In this document: piece after piece, positions 8,056-24,166 of the stretch
Position numbering within the stretch: the stretch's first letter is position 1
Layout of the letters: every line of letters starts with the position of its first letter
Assembly: GCA_964019165.1 (NCBI GenBank)
Contig: OZ025286.1
Location: 10,824,188-10,888,187, forward strand
Direction: 5' to 3'
Origin: Mastigias papua
Taxonomy: Eukaryota; Cnidaria; Scyphozoa; Rhizostomeae; Mastigiidae
Length of the DNA stretch: 64,000 bases
The notes under the pieces: model-generated
Told to the model about the DNA's origin: nothing
The model's database searches: none
Seen by the model: only the letters and a program-made list of their open reading frames with translations
Translations under genes and position numbers: made by a program

Positions 8056-10738
8056 TGATGCGTGTTGTTAAAGCTACTGGTCTCCGCTATCGAATCAACA
8101 TTGTTTCAGGGGGGGAGGGGGTCTACATTTTAAGTGGTGTCAAGGAGAAGCGGCAGGAGTCGGAAATCTATACAATTGTGTGGTGTTCCAACTACTTTTG
8201 GCAGGCATTGTCTGAATCTCATATTTAAGGAGGACAGGTACAGTTCCAACGATGGATCATACTAATAGGTTTTCGAGGGTGCTGATTTGATTTTTAGCGG
8301 AATCAGAGCCATATCTCCACGGGATCATTAGCTTTCGTGCTAATTTGATGTCTTTATATGCAGTTTATTGACGAAAATTCAGCAAAATGTCTAGAAATTT
8401 CAACTATAGTACAAATGCTGTCAAAAATAATTGAAATGCACTGCGATCATCTCCTCTTCATATTATTAGCATATATCGGACATATGGGTAGAATTCTTAG
8501 ATAAACAGCAAAGAAAATAAATAAACAAGTTATACGTTTTTATGTCATTGGGGTATCTAAAAATGTATACATTGCAGTACATTACTAGTACAAGTGAGGT
8601 AAGTGTAACTGATAATAAGTAAACCTTATTCTTTATATATCATTAAAATTATGTAGGAAGTTTCGAGCCTGCAACTTTTGTGCTCAAAGAATTGCCTTTT
8701 AAATAACAACCTGAGCTACATCAACTGGAAGCGAAATCTGTCCTCTCATGAGATGGGGGATAAAAGCTGAGCCGTTACAAAGCTGAATATTTATATTTTA
8801 CCGCATTTCCATATTGTACCAGTTAAGAAAACATTAATAGTAAGCGTAGAAGACTATTTCAGACTCTCATGACACTGCAATGTCCTTATAACTATGCAGG
8901 AATAGTGTGAACAAAGCTTATTTAATTGCCTACAGTAACGCTGGCACTGAGGTAGTAGGCAGAAACAAGTTCTCCCCTGCAATATTCCAATCCTTTCAGT
9001 CTGTTAAAGCATCAGGAGTTATATTCAATCAGTGCAGTGTATGAAGCAGCATGAAACTGGCAGTTACCTTTTTTATATGCTTTGCTATTAGAGAGGACAC
9101 AAAGATACTTCCATCTTACCCCACCAAACGCCCGAATATCGCTCCGTTATTGACGATCGGGAAATAGAAATCATTAGAAATCATCACTGTTCCTGGAAAA
9201 CTTTCCGATTTCAAGCACGATGTTGATATTCAAAGCCAGAAAGCAGCTATATCCTGTGAATATTGTTGCGCAACATTACTACTACAATAACTATGTCATC
9301 AACTCCATAGACACGTAATTGTCCTTCGCAGTTTGCACGCTTCGCATGAGTTCATCTTTGTACACAATGGCTACGAGCAACGGTCTACAACGGTCTACAC
9401 TTTCTATAATTCCCACTGTCCCTTCCAGTGAGAAGTATTACCCCAAAAATGGTTCCCAAACGTTGTGCTTTATGTGCTAGTATGTGCATGTTGTGTAGTC
9501 TCTGCCGAATAATGAGCATTTTCAGCAAAATTAGCAAATATCTCAACGGTCTACACTTTTTTGAAAATAAATTTGACCTAGTATTAAACTATTTCACAAA
9601 AAGTGTAGACCGTTGATGTTTTCATCTTTTCCTCGGCAATGGTACAATAACTGTACGCAATCTATTGCAGGTGAAATACTCGTTAGAAAAGCTATCTTGT
9701 GCATAGTTCTCAATGTCGAAATCTCTACCATAAGATTTATTTTCATTTTCCAAAGTTTGTAGACCGTTGTGTAGACCGTTGAGATAGTCGGCCATGACGT
9801 CAGTCATTATGCAAGTCAGTAGCCTCGATACTAAGAAGAGGGGTTCTATACCTGTAACATTCGTGGATCGGGTTCCTTCTAGAGTAGGCACATTCGCACA
9901 AGGAAAAGTAGAGGAACGCACCCCCTTCATTATATATATATATATATATATCGTGTATATGAACATATGGATATTAATATAGGTATCAACATATATATAA
10001 ATATATATTTATTCATATATATTTATATATATTTGTATAAATGTATATTTATATATAAAGGTATTTGCCTATATTTCTATATATTTATTTATACTTATAT
10101 TTTTATATGTATATTTATCTATACATGGCTATGCTTTAAATCCCCATGGCAGATCTAGCTGATCAGCTTGAGTTAAAAATCAAATAAAATAGAAAACAGA
10201 TGCAATGCGCCAGTCAATACTTGATTGAAGCCCTAAAGCTTACCTATTGCTTAGACAATGATGCATTGTTGCTACTGTAAGATCAATTATAGGTAAACGA
10301 CTCCGCAACTCTATTATCGAAATACACAAAGAAAAGGTGTAATCAAGTCGATATCTTCTTGTCATATGCTGGTAGAGAGGTTGACTATCTGTTTCATTTG
10401 TGAATTTACTTCCTTTATTTACAATTCATTAGCAAAGAAACATGACATCATAATCATCATTGAATTTAGGGGATTTGCCAAGCCCCCTGCCAGTATCTCG
10501 GTAAGGTGTTACCTAATTGAGATTTCGTCAGCGGAAATGAAATCAGCGCCCTCAATTACCCCATGTTTGGGAAAGGGTGTACGGCTGTATCGTATAGGTT
10601 CGAATATAAAATTCAGACAATGCCTGCCAAAAGTCTTGGAACACTTGCTATGATTTACGCTATAGATGAGCTATAGCGTCCCCTCCCCCGTTAAACAATG
10701 TTGTATGATGCAAATATGGGCAACTCGAAGGCCAAAAG
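8056..10738 (+). repeat. Satellite copy 4 (type A, 2,683 bp)
   Basis: Two bases shorter than the reference because one TA is missing from the second TA run near 10,003-10,010, inside the microsatellite tract. Type A at both diagnostic sites. Confidence 0.97.
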
Positions 10739-13423
10739 TGATGCGTGTTGTTAAAGCTACTGGTCTCCGCTATCGAATCAACATTGTTTCAGGGGGGGAG
10801 GGGGTCTACATTTTAAGTGGTGTCAAGGAGAAGCGGCAGGAGTCGGAAATCTATACAATTGTGTGGTGTTCCAACTACTTTTGGCAGGCATTGTCTGAAT
10901 CTCATATTTAAGGAGGACAGGTACAGTTCCAACGATGGATCATACTAATAGGTTTTCGAGGGTGCTGATTTGATTTTTAGCGGAATCAGAGCCATATCTC
11001 CACGGGATCATTAGCTTTCGTGCTAATTTGATGTCTTTATATGCAGTTTATTGACGAAAATTCAGCAAAATGTCTAGAAATTTCAACTATAGTACAAATG
11101 CTGTCAAAAATAATTGAAATGCACTGCGATCATCTCCTCTTCATATTATTAGCATATATCGGACATATGGGTAGAATTCTTAGATAAACAGCAAAGAAAA
11201 TAAATAAACAAGTTATACGTTTTTATGTCATTGGGGTATCTAAAAATGTATACATTGCAGTACATTACTAGTACAAGTGAGGTAAGTGTAACTGATAATA
11301 AGTAAACCTTATTCTTTATATATCATTAAAATTATGTAGGAAGTTTCGAGCCTGCAACTTTTGTGCTCAAAGAATTGCCTTTTAAATAACAACCTGAGCT
11401 ACATCAACTGGAAGCGAAATCTGTCCTCTCATGAGATGGGGGATAAAAGCTGAGCCGTTACAAAGCTGAATATTTATATTTTACCGCATTTCCATATTGT
11501 ACCAGTTAAGAAAACATTAATAGTAAGCGTAGAAGACTATTTCAGACTCTCATGACACTGCAATGTCCTTATAACTATGCAGGAATAGTGTGAACAAAGC
11601 TTATTTAATTGCCTACAGTAACGCTGGCACTGAGGTAGTAGGCAGAAACAAGTTCTCCCCTGCAATATTCCAATCCTTTCAGTCTGTTAAAGCATCAGGA
11701 GTTATATTCAATCAGTGCAGTGTATGAAGCAGCATGAAACTGGCAGTTACCTTTTTTATATGCTTTGCTATTAGAGAGGACACAAAGATACTTCCATCTT
11801 ACCCCACCAAACGCCCGAATATCGCTCCGTTATTGACGATCGGGAAATAGAAATCATTAGAAATCATCACTGTTCCTGGAAAACTTTCCGATTTCAAGCA
11901 CGATGTTGATATTCAAAGCCAGAAAGCAGCTATATCCTGTGAATATTGTTGCGCAACATTACTACTACAATAACTATGTCATCAACTCCATAGACACGTA
12001 ATTGTCCTTCGCAGTTTGCACGCTTCGCATGAGTTCATCTTTGTACACAATGGCTACGAGCAACGGTCTACAACGGTCTACACTTTCTATAATTCCCACT
12101 GTCCCTTCCAGTGAGAAGTATTACCCCAAAAATGGTTCCCAAACGTTGTGCTTTATGTGCTAGTATGTGCATGTTGTGTAGTCTCTGCCGAATAATGAGC
12201 ATTTTCAGCAAAATTAGCAAATATCTCAACGGTCTACACTTTTTTGAAAATAAATTTGACCTAGTATTAAACTATTTCACAAAAAGTGTAGACCGTTGAT
12301 GTTTTCATCTTTTCCTCGGCAATGGTACAATAACTGTACGCAATCTATTGCAGGTGAAATACTCGTTAGAAAAGCTATCTTGTGCATAGTTCTCAATGTC
12401 GAAATCTCTACCATAAGATTTATTTTCATTTTCCAAAGTTTGTAGACCGTTGTGTAGACCGTTGAGATAGTCGGCCATGACGTCAGTCATTATGCAAGTC
12501 AGTAGCCTCGATACTAAGAAGAGGGGTTCTATACCTGTAACATTCGTGGATCGGGTTCCTTCTAGAGTAGGCACATTCGCACAAGGAAAAGTAGAGGAAC
12601 GCACCCCCTTCATTATATATATATATATATATATCGTGTATATGAACATATGGATATTAATATAGGTATCAACATATATATAAATATATATATTTATTCA
12701 TATATATTTATATATATTTGTATAAATGTATATTTATATATAAAGGTATTTGCCTATATTTCTATATATTTATTTATACTTATATTTTTATATGTATATT
12801 TATCTATACATGGCTATGCTTTAAATCCCCATGGCAGATCTAGCTGATCAGCTTGAGTTAAAAATCAAATAAAATAGAAAACAGATGCAATGCGCCAGTC
12901 AATACTTGATTGAAGCCCTAAAGCTTACCTATTGCTTAGACAATGATGCATTGTTGCTACTGTAAGATCAATTATAGGTAAACGACTCCGCAACTCTATT
13001 ATCGAAATACACAAAGAAAAGGTGTAATCAAGTCGATATCTTCTTGTCATATGCTGGTAGAGAGGTTGACTATCTGTTTCATTTGTGAATTTACTTCCTT
13101 TATTTACAATTCATTAGCAAAGAAACATGACATCATAATCATCATTGAATTTAGGGGATTTGCCAAGCCCCCTGCCAGTATCTCGGTAAGGTGTTACCTA
13201 ATTGAGATTTCGTCAGCGGAAATGAAATCAGCGCCCTCAATTACCCCATGTTTGGGAAAGGGTGTACGGCTGTATCGTATAGGTTCGAATATAAAATTCA
13301 GACAATGCCTGCCAAAAGTCTTGGAACACTTGCTATGATTTACGCTATAGATGAGCTATAGCGTCCCCTCCCCCGTTAAACAATGTTGTATGATGCAAAT
13401 ATGGGCAACTCGAAGGCCAAAAG
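10739..13423 (+). repeat. Satellite copy 5 (type A, 2,685 bp)
   Basis: Reference length, no private variant noticed, type A at both diagnostic sites. Confidence 0.97.
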
Positions 13424-16108
13424 TGATGCGTGTTGTTAAAGCTACTGGTCTCCGCTATCGAATCAACATTGTTTCAGGGGGGGAGGGGGTCTACATTTTA
13501 AGTGGTGTCAAGGAGAAGCGGCAGGAGTCGGAAATCTATACAATTGTGTGGTGTTCCAACTACTTTTGGCAGGCATTGTCTGAATCTCATATTTAAGGAG
13601 GACAGGTACAGTTCCAACGATGGATCATACTAATAGGTTTTCGAGGGTGCTGATTTGATTTTTAGCGGAATCAGAGCCATATCTCCACGGGATCATTAGC
13701 TTTCGTGCTAATTTGATGTCTTTATATGCAGTTTATTGACGAAAATTCAGCAAAATGTCTAGAAATTTCAACTATAGTACAAATGCTGTCAAAAATAATT
13801 GAAATGCACTGCGATCATCTCCTCTTCATATTATTAGCATATATCGGACATATGGGTAGAATTCTTAGATAAACAGCAAAGAAAATAAATAAACAAGTTA
13901 TACGTTTTTATGTCATTGGGGTATCTAAAAATGTATACATTGCAGTACATTACTAGTACAAGTGAGGTAAGTGTAACTGATAATAAGTAAACCTTATTCT
14001 TTATATATCATTAAAATTATGTAGGAAGTTTCGAGCCTGCAACTTTTGTGCTCAAAGAATTGCCTTTTAAATAACAACCTGAGCTACATCAACTGGAAGC
14101 GAAATCTGTCCTCTCATGAGATGGGGGATAAAAGCTGAGCCGTTACAAAGCTGAATATTTATATTTTACCGCATTTCCATATTGTACCAGTTAAGAAAAC
14201 ATTAATAGTAAGCGTAGAAGACTATTTCAGACTCTCATGACACTGCAATGTCCTTATAACTATGCAGGAATAGTGTGAACAAAGCTTATTTAATTGCCTA
14301 CAGTAACGCTGGCACTGAGGTAGTAGGCAGAAACAAGTTCTCCCCTGCAATATTCCAATCCTTTCAGTCTGTTAAAGCATCAGGAGTTATATTCAATCAG
14401 TGCAGTGTATGAAGCAGCATGAAACTGGCAGTTACCTTTTTTATATGCTTTGCTATTAGAGAGGACACAAAGATACTTCCATCTTACCCCACCAAACGCC
14501 CGAATATCGCTCCGTTATTGACGATCGGGAAATAGAAATCATTAGAAATCATCACTGTTCCTGGAAAACTTTCCGATTTCAAGCACGATGTTGATATTCA
14601 AAGCCAGAAAGCAGCTATATCCTGTGAATATTGTTGCGCAACATTACTACTACAATAACTATGTCATCAACTCCATAGACACGTAATTGTCCTTCGCAGT
14701 TTGCACGCTTCGCATGAGTTCATCTTTGTACACAATGGCTACGAGCAACGGTCTACAACGGTCTACACTTTCTATAATTCCCACTGTCCCTTCCAGTGAG
14801 AAGTATTACCCCAAAAATGGTTCCCAAACGTTGTGCTTTATGTGCTAGTATGTGCATGTTGTGTAGTCTCTGCCGAATAATGAGCATTTTCAGCAAAATT
14901 AGCAAATATCTCAACGGTCTACACTTTTTTGAAAATAAATTTGACCTAGTATTAAACTATTTCACAAAAAGTGTAGACCGTTGATGTTTTCATCTTTTCC
15001 TCGGCAATGGTACAATAACTGTACGCAATCTATTGCAGGTGAAATACTCGTTAGAAAAGCTATCTTGTGCATAGTTCTCAATGTCGAAATCTCTACCATA
15101 AGATTTATTTTCATTTTCCAAAGTTTGTAGACCGTTGTGTAGACCGTTGAGATAGTCGGCCATGACGTCAGTCATTATGCAAGTCAGTAGCCTCGATACT
15201 AAGAAGAGGGGTTCTATACCTGTAACATTCGTGGATCGGGTTCCTTCTAGAGTAGGCACATTCGCACAAGGAAAAGTAGAGGAACGCACCCCCTTCATTA
15301 TATATATATATATATATATCGTGTATATGAACATATGGATATTAATATAGGTATCAACATATATATAAATATATATATTTATTCATATATATTTATATAT
15401 ATTTGTATAAATGTATATTTATATATAAAGGTATTTGCCTATATTTCTATATATTTATTTATACTTATATTTTTATATGTATATTTATCTATACATGGCT
15501 ATGCTTTAAATCCCCATGGCAGATCTAGCTGATCAGCTTGAGTTAAAAATCAAATAAAATAGAAAACAGATGCAATGCGCCAGTCAATACTTGATTGAAG
15601 CCCTAAAGCTTACCTATTGCTTAGACAATGATGCATTGTTGCTACTGTAAGATCAATTATAGGTAAACGACTCCGCAACTCTATTATCGAAATACACAAA
15701 GAAAAGGTGTAATCAAGTCGATATCTTCTTGTCATATGCTGGTAGAGAGGTTGACTATCTGTTTCATTTGTGAATTTACTTCCTTTATTTACAATTCATT
15801 AGCAAAGAAACATGACATCATAATCATCATTGAATTTAGGGGATTTGCCAAGCCCCCTGCCAGTATCTCGGTAAGGTGTTACCTAATTGAGATTTCGTCA
15901 GCGGAAATGAAATCAGCGCCCTCAATTACCCCATGTTTGGGAAAGGGTGTACGGCTGTATCGTATAGGTTCGAATATAAAATTCAGACAATGCCTGCCAA
16001 AAGTCTTGGAACACTTGCTATGATTTACGCTATAGATGAGCTATAGCGTCCCCTCCCCCGTTAAACAATGTTGTATGATGCAAATATGGGCAACTCGAAG
16101 GCCAAAAG
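13424..16108 (+). repeat. Satellite copy 6 (type A, 2,685 bp)
   Basis: Reference length, no private variant noticed, type A at both diagnostic sites. Confidence 0.97.
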
Positions 16109-18795
16109 TGATGCGTGTTGTTAAAGCTACTGGTCTCCGCTATCGAATCAACATTGTTTCAGGGGGGGAGGGGGTCTACATTTTAAGTGGTGTCAAGGAG
16201 AAGCGGCAGGAGTCGGAAATCTATACAATTGTGTGGTGTTCCAACTACTTTTGGCAGGCATTGTCTGAATCTCATATTTAAGGAGGACAGGTACAGTTCC
16301 AACGATGGATCATACTAATAGGTTTTCGAGGGTGCTGATTTGATTTTTAGCGGAATCAGAGCCATATCTCCACGGGATCATTAGCTTTCGTGCTAATTTG
16401 ATGTCTTTATATGCAGTTTATTGACGAAAATTCAGCAAAATGTCTAGAAATTTCAACTATAGTACAAATGCTGTCAAAAATAATTGAAATGCACTGCGAT
16501 CATCTCCTCTTCATATTATTAGCATATATCGGACATATGGGTAGAATTCTTAGATAAACAGCAAAGAAAATAAATAAACAAGTTATACGTTTTTATGTCA
16601 TTGGGGTATCTAAAAATGTATACATTGCAGTACATTACTAGTACAAGTGAGGTAAGTGTAACTGATAATAAGTAAACCTTATTCTTTATATATCATTAAA
16701 ATTATGTAGGAAGTTTCGAGCCTGCAACTTTTGTGCTCAAAGAATTGCCTTTTAAATAACAACCTGAGCTACATCAACTGGAAGCGAAATCTGTCCTCTC
16801 ATGAGATGGGGGATAAAAGCTGAGCCGTTACAAAGCTGAATATTTATATTTTACCGCATTTCCATATTGTACCAGTTAAGAAAACATTAATAGTAAGCGT
16901 AGAAGACTATTTCAGACTCTCATGACACTGCAATGTCCTTATAACTATGCAGGAATAGTGTGAACAAAGCTTATTTAATTGCCTACAGTAACGCTGGCAC
17001 TGAGGTAGTAGGCAGAAACAAGTTCTCCCCTGCAATATTCCAATCCTTTCAGTCTGTTAAAGCATCAGGAGTTATATTCAATCAGTGCAGTGTATGAAGC
17101 AGCATGAAACTGGCAGTTACCTTTTTTATATGCTTTGCTATTAGAGAGGACACAAAGATACTTCCATCTTACCCCACCAAACGCCCGAATATCGCTCCGT
17201 TATTGACGATCGGGAAATAGAAATCATTAGAAATCATCACTGTTCCTGGAAAACTTTCCGATTTCAAGCACGATGTTGATATTCAAAGCCAGAAAGCAGC
17301 TATATCCTGTGAATATTGTTGCGCAACATTACTACTACAATAACTATGTCATCAACTCCATAGACACGTAATTGTCCTTCGCAGTTTGCACGCTTCGCAT
17401 GAGTTCATCTTTGTACACAATGGCTACGAGCAACGGTCTACAACGGTCTACACTTTCTATAATTCCCACTGTCCCTTCCAGTGAGAAGTATTACCCCAAA
17501 AATGGTTCCCAAACGTTGTGCTTTATGTGCTAGTATGTGCATGTTGTGTAGTCTCTGCCGAATAATGAGCATTTTCAGCAAAATTAGCAAATATCTCAAC
17601 GGTCTACACTTTTTTGAAAATAAATTTGACCTAGTATTAAACTATTTCACAAAAAGTGTAGACCGTTGATGTTTTCATCTTTTCCTCGGCAATGGTACAA
17701 TAACTGTACGCAATCTATTGCAGGTGAAATACTCGTTAGAAAAGCTATCTTGTGCATAGTTCTCAATGTCGAAATCTCTACCATAAGATTTATTTTCATT
17801 TTCCAAAGTTTGTAGACCGTTGTGTAGACCGTTGAGATAGTCGGCCATGACGTCAGTCATTATGCAAGTCAGTAGCCTCGATACTAAGAAGAGGGGTTCT
17901 ATACCTGTAACATTCGTGGATCGGGTTCCTTCTAGAGTAGGCACATTCGCACAAGGAAAAGTAGAGGAACGCACCCCCTTCATTATATATATATATATAT
18001 ATATATCGTGTATATGAACATATGGATATTAATATAGGTATCAACATATATATAAATATATATATTTATTCATATATATTTATATATATTTGTATAAATG
18101 TATATTTATATATAAAGGTATTTGCCTATATTTCTATATATTTATTTATACTTATATTTTTATATGTATATTTATCTATACATGGCTATGCTTTAAATCC
18201 CCATGGCAGATCTAGCTGATCAGCTTGAGTTAAAAATCAAATAAAATAGAAAACAGATGCAATGCGCCAGTCAATACTTGATTGAAGCCCTAAAGCTTAC
18301 CTATTGCTTAGACAATGATGCATTGTTGCTACTGTAAGATCAATTATAGGTAAACGACTCCGCAACTCTATTATCGAAATACACAAAGAAAAGGTGTAAT
18401 CAAGTCGATATCTTCTTGTCATATGCTGGTAGAGAGGTTGACTATCTGTTTCATTTGTGAATTTACTTCCTTTATTTACAATTCATTAGCAAAGAAACAT
18501 GACATCATAATCATCATTGAATTTAGGGGATTTGCCAAGCCCCCTGCCAGTATCTCGGTAAGGTGTTACCTAATTGAGATTTCGTCAGCGGAAATGAAAT
18601 CAGCGCCCTCAATTACCCCATGTTTGGGAAAGGGTGTACGGCTGTATCGTATAGGTTCGAATATAAAATTCAGACAATGCCTGCCAAAAGTCTTGGAACA
18701 CTTGCTATGATTTACGCTATAGATGAGCTATAGCGTCCCCTCCCCCGTTAAACAATGTTGTATGATGCAAATATGGGCAACTCGAAGGCCAAAAG
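16109..18795 (+). repeat. Satellite copy 7 (type A, 2,687 bp)
   Basis: Two bases longer than the reference owing to one extra TA in the first TA run at about 17,984-18,006. Type A at both diagnostic sites. Confidence 0.97.
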
Positions 18796-21480
18796 TGATG
18801 CGTGTTGTTAAAGCTACTGGTCTCCGCTATCGAATCAACATTGTTTCAGGGGGGGAGGGGGTCTACATTTTAAGTGGTGTCAAGGAGAAGCGGCAGGAGT
18901 CGGAAATCTATACAATTGTGTGGTGTTCCAACTACTTTTGGCAGGCATTGTCTGAATCTCATATTTAAGGAGGACAGGTACAGTTCCAACGATGGATCAT
19001 ACTAATAGGTTTTCGAGGGTGCTGATTTGATTTTTAGCGGAATCAGAGCCATATCTCCACGGGATCATTAGCTTTCGTGCTAATTTGATGTCTTTATATG
19101 CAGTTTATTGACGAAAATTCAGCAAAATGTCTAGAAATTTCAACTATAGTACAAATGCTGTCAAAAATAATTGAAATGCACTGCGATCATCTCCTCTTCA
19201 TATTATTAGCATATATCGGACATATGGGTAGAATTCTTAGATAAACAGCAAAGAAAATAAATAAACAAGTTATACGTTTTTATGTCATTGGGGTATCTAA
19301 AAATGTATACATTGCAGTACATTACTAGTACAAGTGAGGTAAGTGTAACTGATAATAAGTAAACCTTATTCTTTATATATCATTAAAATTATGTAGGAAG
19401 TTTCGAGCCTGCAACTTTTGTGCTCAAAGAATTGCCTTTTAAATAACAACCTGAGCTACATCAACTGGAAGCGAAATCTGTCCTCTCATGAGATGGGGGA
19501 TAAAAGCTGAGCCGTTACAAAGCTGAATATTTATATTTTACCGCATTTCCATATTGTACCAGTTAAGAAAACATTAATAGTAAGCGTAGAAGACTATTTC
19601 AGACTCTCATGACACTGCAATGTCCTTATAACTATGCAGGAATAGTGTGAACAAAGCTTATTTAATTGCCTACAGTAACGCTGGCACTGAGGTAGTAGGC
19701 AGAAACAAGTTCTCCCCTGCAATATTCCAATCCTTTCAGTCTGTTAAAGCATCAGGAGTTATATTCAATCAGTGCAGTGTATGAAGCAGCATGAAACTGG
19801 CAGTTACCTTTTTTATATGCTTTGCTATTAGAGAGGACACAAAGATACTTCCATCTTACCCCACCAAACGCCCGAATATCGCTCCGTTATTGACGATCGG
19901 GAAATAGAAATCATTAGAAATCATCACTGTTCCTGGAAAACTTTCCGATTTCAAGCACGATGTTGATATTCAAAGCCAGAAAGCAGCTATATCCTGTGAA
20001 TATTGTTGCGCAACATTACTACTACAATAACTATGTCATCAACTCCATAGACACGTAATTGTCCTTCGCAGTTTGCACGCTTCGCATGAGTTCATCTTTG
20101 TACACAATGGCTACGAGCAACGGTCTACAACGGTCTACACTTTCTATAATTCCCACTGTCCCTTCCAGTGAGAAGTATTACCCCAAAAATGGTTCCCAAA
20201 CGTTGTGCTTTATGTGCTAGTATGTGCATGTTGTGTAGTCTCTGCCGAATAATGAGCATTTTCAGCAAAATTAGCAAATATCTCAACGGTCTACACTTTT
20301 TTGAAAATAAATTTGACCTAGTATTAAACTATTTCACAAAAAGTGTAGACCGTTGATGTTTTCATCTTTTCCTCGGCAATGGTACAATAACTGTACGCAA
20401 TCTATTGCAGGTGAAATACTCGTTAGAAAAGCTATCTTGTGCATAGTTCTCAATGTCGAAATCTCTACCATAAGATTTATTTTCATTTTCCAAAGTTTGT
20501 AGACCGTTGTGTAGACCGTTGAGATAGTCGGCCATGACGTCAGTCATTATGCAAGTCAGTAGCCTCGATACTAAGAAGAGGGGTTCTATACCTGTAACAT
20601 TCGTGGATCGGGTTCCTTCTAGAGTAGGCACATTCGCACAAGGAAAAGTAGAGGAACGCACCCCCTTCATTATATATATATATATATATATCGTGTATAT
20701 GAACATATGGATATTAATATAGGTATCAACATATATATAAATATATATATTTATTCATATATATTTATATATATTTGTATAAATGTATATTTATATATAA
20801 AGGTATTTGCCTATATTTCTATATATTTATTTATACTTATATTTTTATATGTATATTTATCTATACATGGCTATGCTTTAAATCCCCATGGCAGATCTAG
20901 CTGATCAGCTTGAGTTAAAAATCAAATAAAATAGAAAACAGATGCAATGCGCCAGTCAATACTTGATTGAAGCCCTAAAGCTTACCTATTGCTTAGACAA
21001 TGATGCATTGTTGCTACTGTAAGATCAATTATAGGTAAACGACTCCGCAACTCTATTATCGAAATACACAAAGAAAAGGTGTAATCAAGTCGATATCTTC
21101 TTGTCATATGCTGGTAGAGAGGTTGACTATCTGTTTCATTTGTGAATTTACTTCCTTTATTTACAATTCATTAGCAAAGAAACATGACATCATAATCATC
21201 ATTGAATTTAGGGGATTTGCCAAGCCCCCTGCCAGTATCTCGGTAAGGTGTTACCTAATTGAGATTTCGTCAGCGGAAATGAAATCAGCGCCCTCAATTA
21301 CCCCATGTTTGGGAAAGGGTGTACGGCTGTATCGTATAGGTTCGAATATAAAATTCAGACAATGCCTGCCAAAAGTCTTGGAACACTTGCTATGATTTAC
21401 GCTATAGATGAGCTATAGCGTCCCCTCCCCCGTTAAACAATGTTGTATGATGCAAATATGGGCAACTCGAAGGCCAAAAG
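18796..21480 (+). repeat. Satellite copy 8 (type A, 2,685 bp)
   Basis: Reference length, no private variant noticed, type A at both diagnostic sites. Confidence 0.97.
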
Positions 21481-24166
21481 TGATGCGTGTTGTTAAAGCT
21501 ACTGGTCTCCGCTATCGAATCAACATTGTTTCAGGGGGGGAGGGGGTCTACATTTTAAGTGGTGTCAAGGAGAAGCGGCAGGAGTCGGAAATCTATACAA
21601 TTGTGTGGTGTTCCAACTACTTTTGGCAGGCATTGTCTGAATCTCATATTTAAGGAGGACAGGTACAGTTCCAACGATGGATCATACTAATAGGTTTTCG
21701 AGGGTGCTGATTTGATTTTTAGCGGAATCAGAGCCATATCTCCACGGGATCATTAGCTTTCGTGCTAATTTGATGTCTTTATATGCAGTTTATTGACGAA
21801 AATTCAGCAAAATGTCTAGAAATTTCAACTATAGTACAAATGCTGTCAAAAATAATTGAAATGCACTGCGATCATCTCCTCTTCATATTATTAGCATATA
21901 TCGGACATATGGGTAGAATTCTTAGATAAACAGCAAAGAAAATAAATAAACAAGTTATACGTTTTTATGTCATTGGGGTATCTAAAAATGTATACATTGC
22001 AGTACATTACTAGTACAAGTGAGGTAAGTGTAACTGATAATAAGTAAACCTTATTCTTTATATATCATTAAAATTATGTAGGAAGTTTCGAGCCTGCAAC
22101 TTTTGTGCTCAAAGAATTGCCTTTTAAATAACAACCTGAGCTACATCAACTGGAAGCGAAATCTGTCCTCTCATGAGATGGGGGATAAAAGCTGAGCCGT
22201 TACAAAGCTGAATATTTATATTTTACCGCATTTCCATATTGTACCAGTTAAGAAAACATTAATAGTAAGCGTAGAAGACTATTTCAGACTCTCATGACAC
22301 TGCAATGTCCTTATAACTATGCAGGAATAGTGTGAACAAAGCTTATTTAATTGCCTACAGTAACGCTGGCACTGAGGTAGTAGGCAGAAACAAGTTCTCC
22401 CCTGCAATATTCCAATCCTTTCAGTCTGTTAAAGCATCAGGAGTTATATTCAATCAGTGCAGTGTATGAAGCAGCATGAAACTGGCAGTTACCTTTTTTA
22501 TATGCTTTGCTATTAGAGAGGACACAAAGATACTTCCATCTTACCCCACCAAACGCCCGAATATCGCTCCGTTATTGACGATCGGGAAATAGAAATCATT
22601 AGAAATCATCACTGTTCCTGGAAAACTTTCCGATTTCAAGCACGATGTTGATATTCAAAGCCAGAAAGCAGCTATATCCTGTGAATATTGTTGCGCAACA
22701 TTACTACTACAATAACTATGTCATCAACTCCATAGACACGTAATTGTCCTTCGCAGTTTGCACGCTTCGCATGAGTTCATCTTTGTACACAATGGCTACG
22801 AGCAACGGTCTACAACGGTCTACACTTTCTATAATTCCCACTGTCCCTTCCAGTGAGAAGTATTACCCCAAAAATGGTTCCCAAACGTTGTGCTTTATGT
22901 GCTAGTATGTGCATGTTGTGTAGTCTCTGCCGAATAATGAGCATTTTCAGCAAAATTAGCAAATATCTCAACGGTCTACACTTTTTTGAAAATAAATTTG
23001 ACCTAGTATTAAACTATTTCACAAAAAGTGTAGACCGTTGATGTTTTCATCTTTTCCTCGGCAATGGTACAATAACTGTACGCAATCTATTGCAGGTGAA
23101 ATACTCGTTAGAAAAGCTATCTTGTGCATAGTTCTCAATGTCGAAATCTCTACCATAAGATTTATTTTCATTTTCCAAAGTTTGTAGACCGTTGTGTAGA
23201 CCGTTGAGATAGTCGGCCATGACGTCAGTCATTATGCAAGTCAGTAGCCTCGATACTAAGAAGAGGGGTTCTATACCTGTAACATTCGTGGATCGGGTTC
23301 CTTCTAGAGTAGGCACATTCGCACAAGGAAAAGTAGAGGAACGCACCCCCTTCATTATATATATATATATATATATCGTGTATATGAACATATGGATATT
23401 AATATAGGTATCAACATATATATAAATATATATATTTATTCATATATATTTATATATATTTGTATAAATGTATATTTATATATAAAGGTATTTGCCTATA
23501 TTTCTATATATTTATTTATACTTATATTTTTATATGTATATTTATCTATACATGGCTATGCTTTAAATCCCCATGGCAGATCTAGCTGATCAGCTTGAGT
23601 TAAAAATCAAATAAAATAGAAAACAGATGCAATGCGCCAGTCAATACTTGATTGAAGCCCTAAAGCCTTACCTATTGCTTAGACAATGATGCATTGTTGC
23701 TACTGTAAGATCAATTATAGGTAAACGACTCCGCAACTCTATTATCGAAATACACAAAGAAAAGGTGTAATCAAGTCGATATCTTCTTGTCATATGCTGG
23801 TAGAGAGGTTGACTATCTGTTTCATTTGTGAATTTACTTCCTTTATTTACAATTCATTAGCAAAGAAACATGACATCATAATCATCATTGAATTTAGGGG
23901 ATTTGCCAAGCCCCCTGCCAGTATCTCGGTAAGGTGTTACCTAATTGAGATTTCGTCAGCGGAAATGAAATCAGCGCCCTCAATTACCCCATGTTTGGGA
24001 AAGGGTGTACGGCTGTATCGTATAGGTTCGAATATAAAATTCAGACAATGCCTGCCAAAAGTCTTGGAACACTTGCTATGATTTACGCTATAGATGAGCT
24101 ATAGCGTCCCCTCCCCCGTTAAACAATGTTGTATGATGCAAATATGGGCAACTCGAAGGCCAAAAG
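21481..24166 (+). repeat. Satellite copy 9 (type A, 2,686 bp)
   Basis: One extra C at 23,666-23,667, where the other copies have a HindIII-like AAGCTT and this one has AAGCCTT. Type A at both diagnostic sites. Confidence 0.97.
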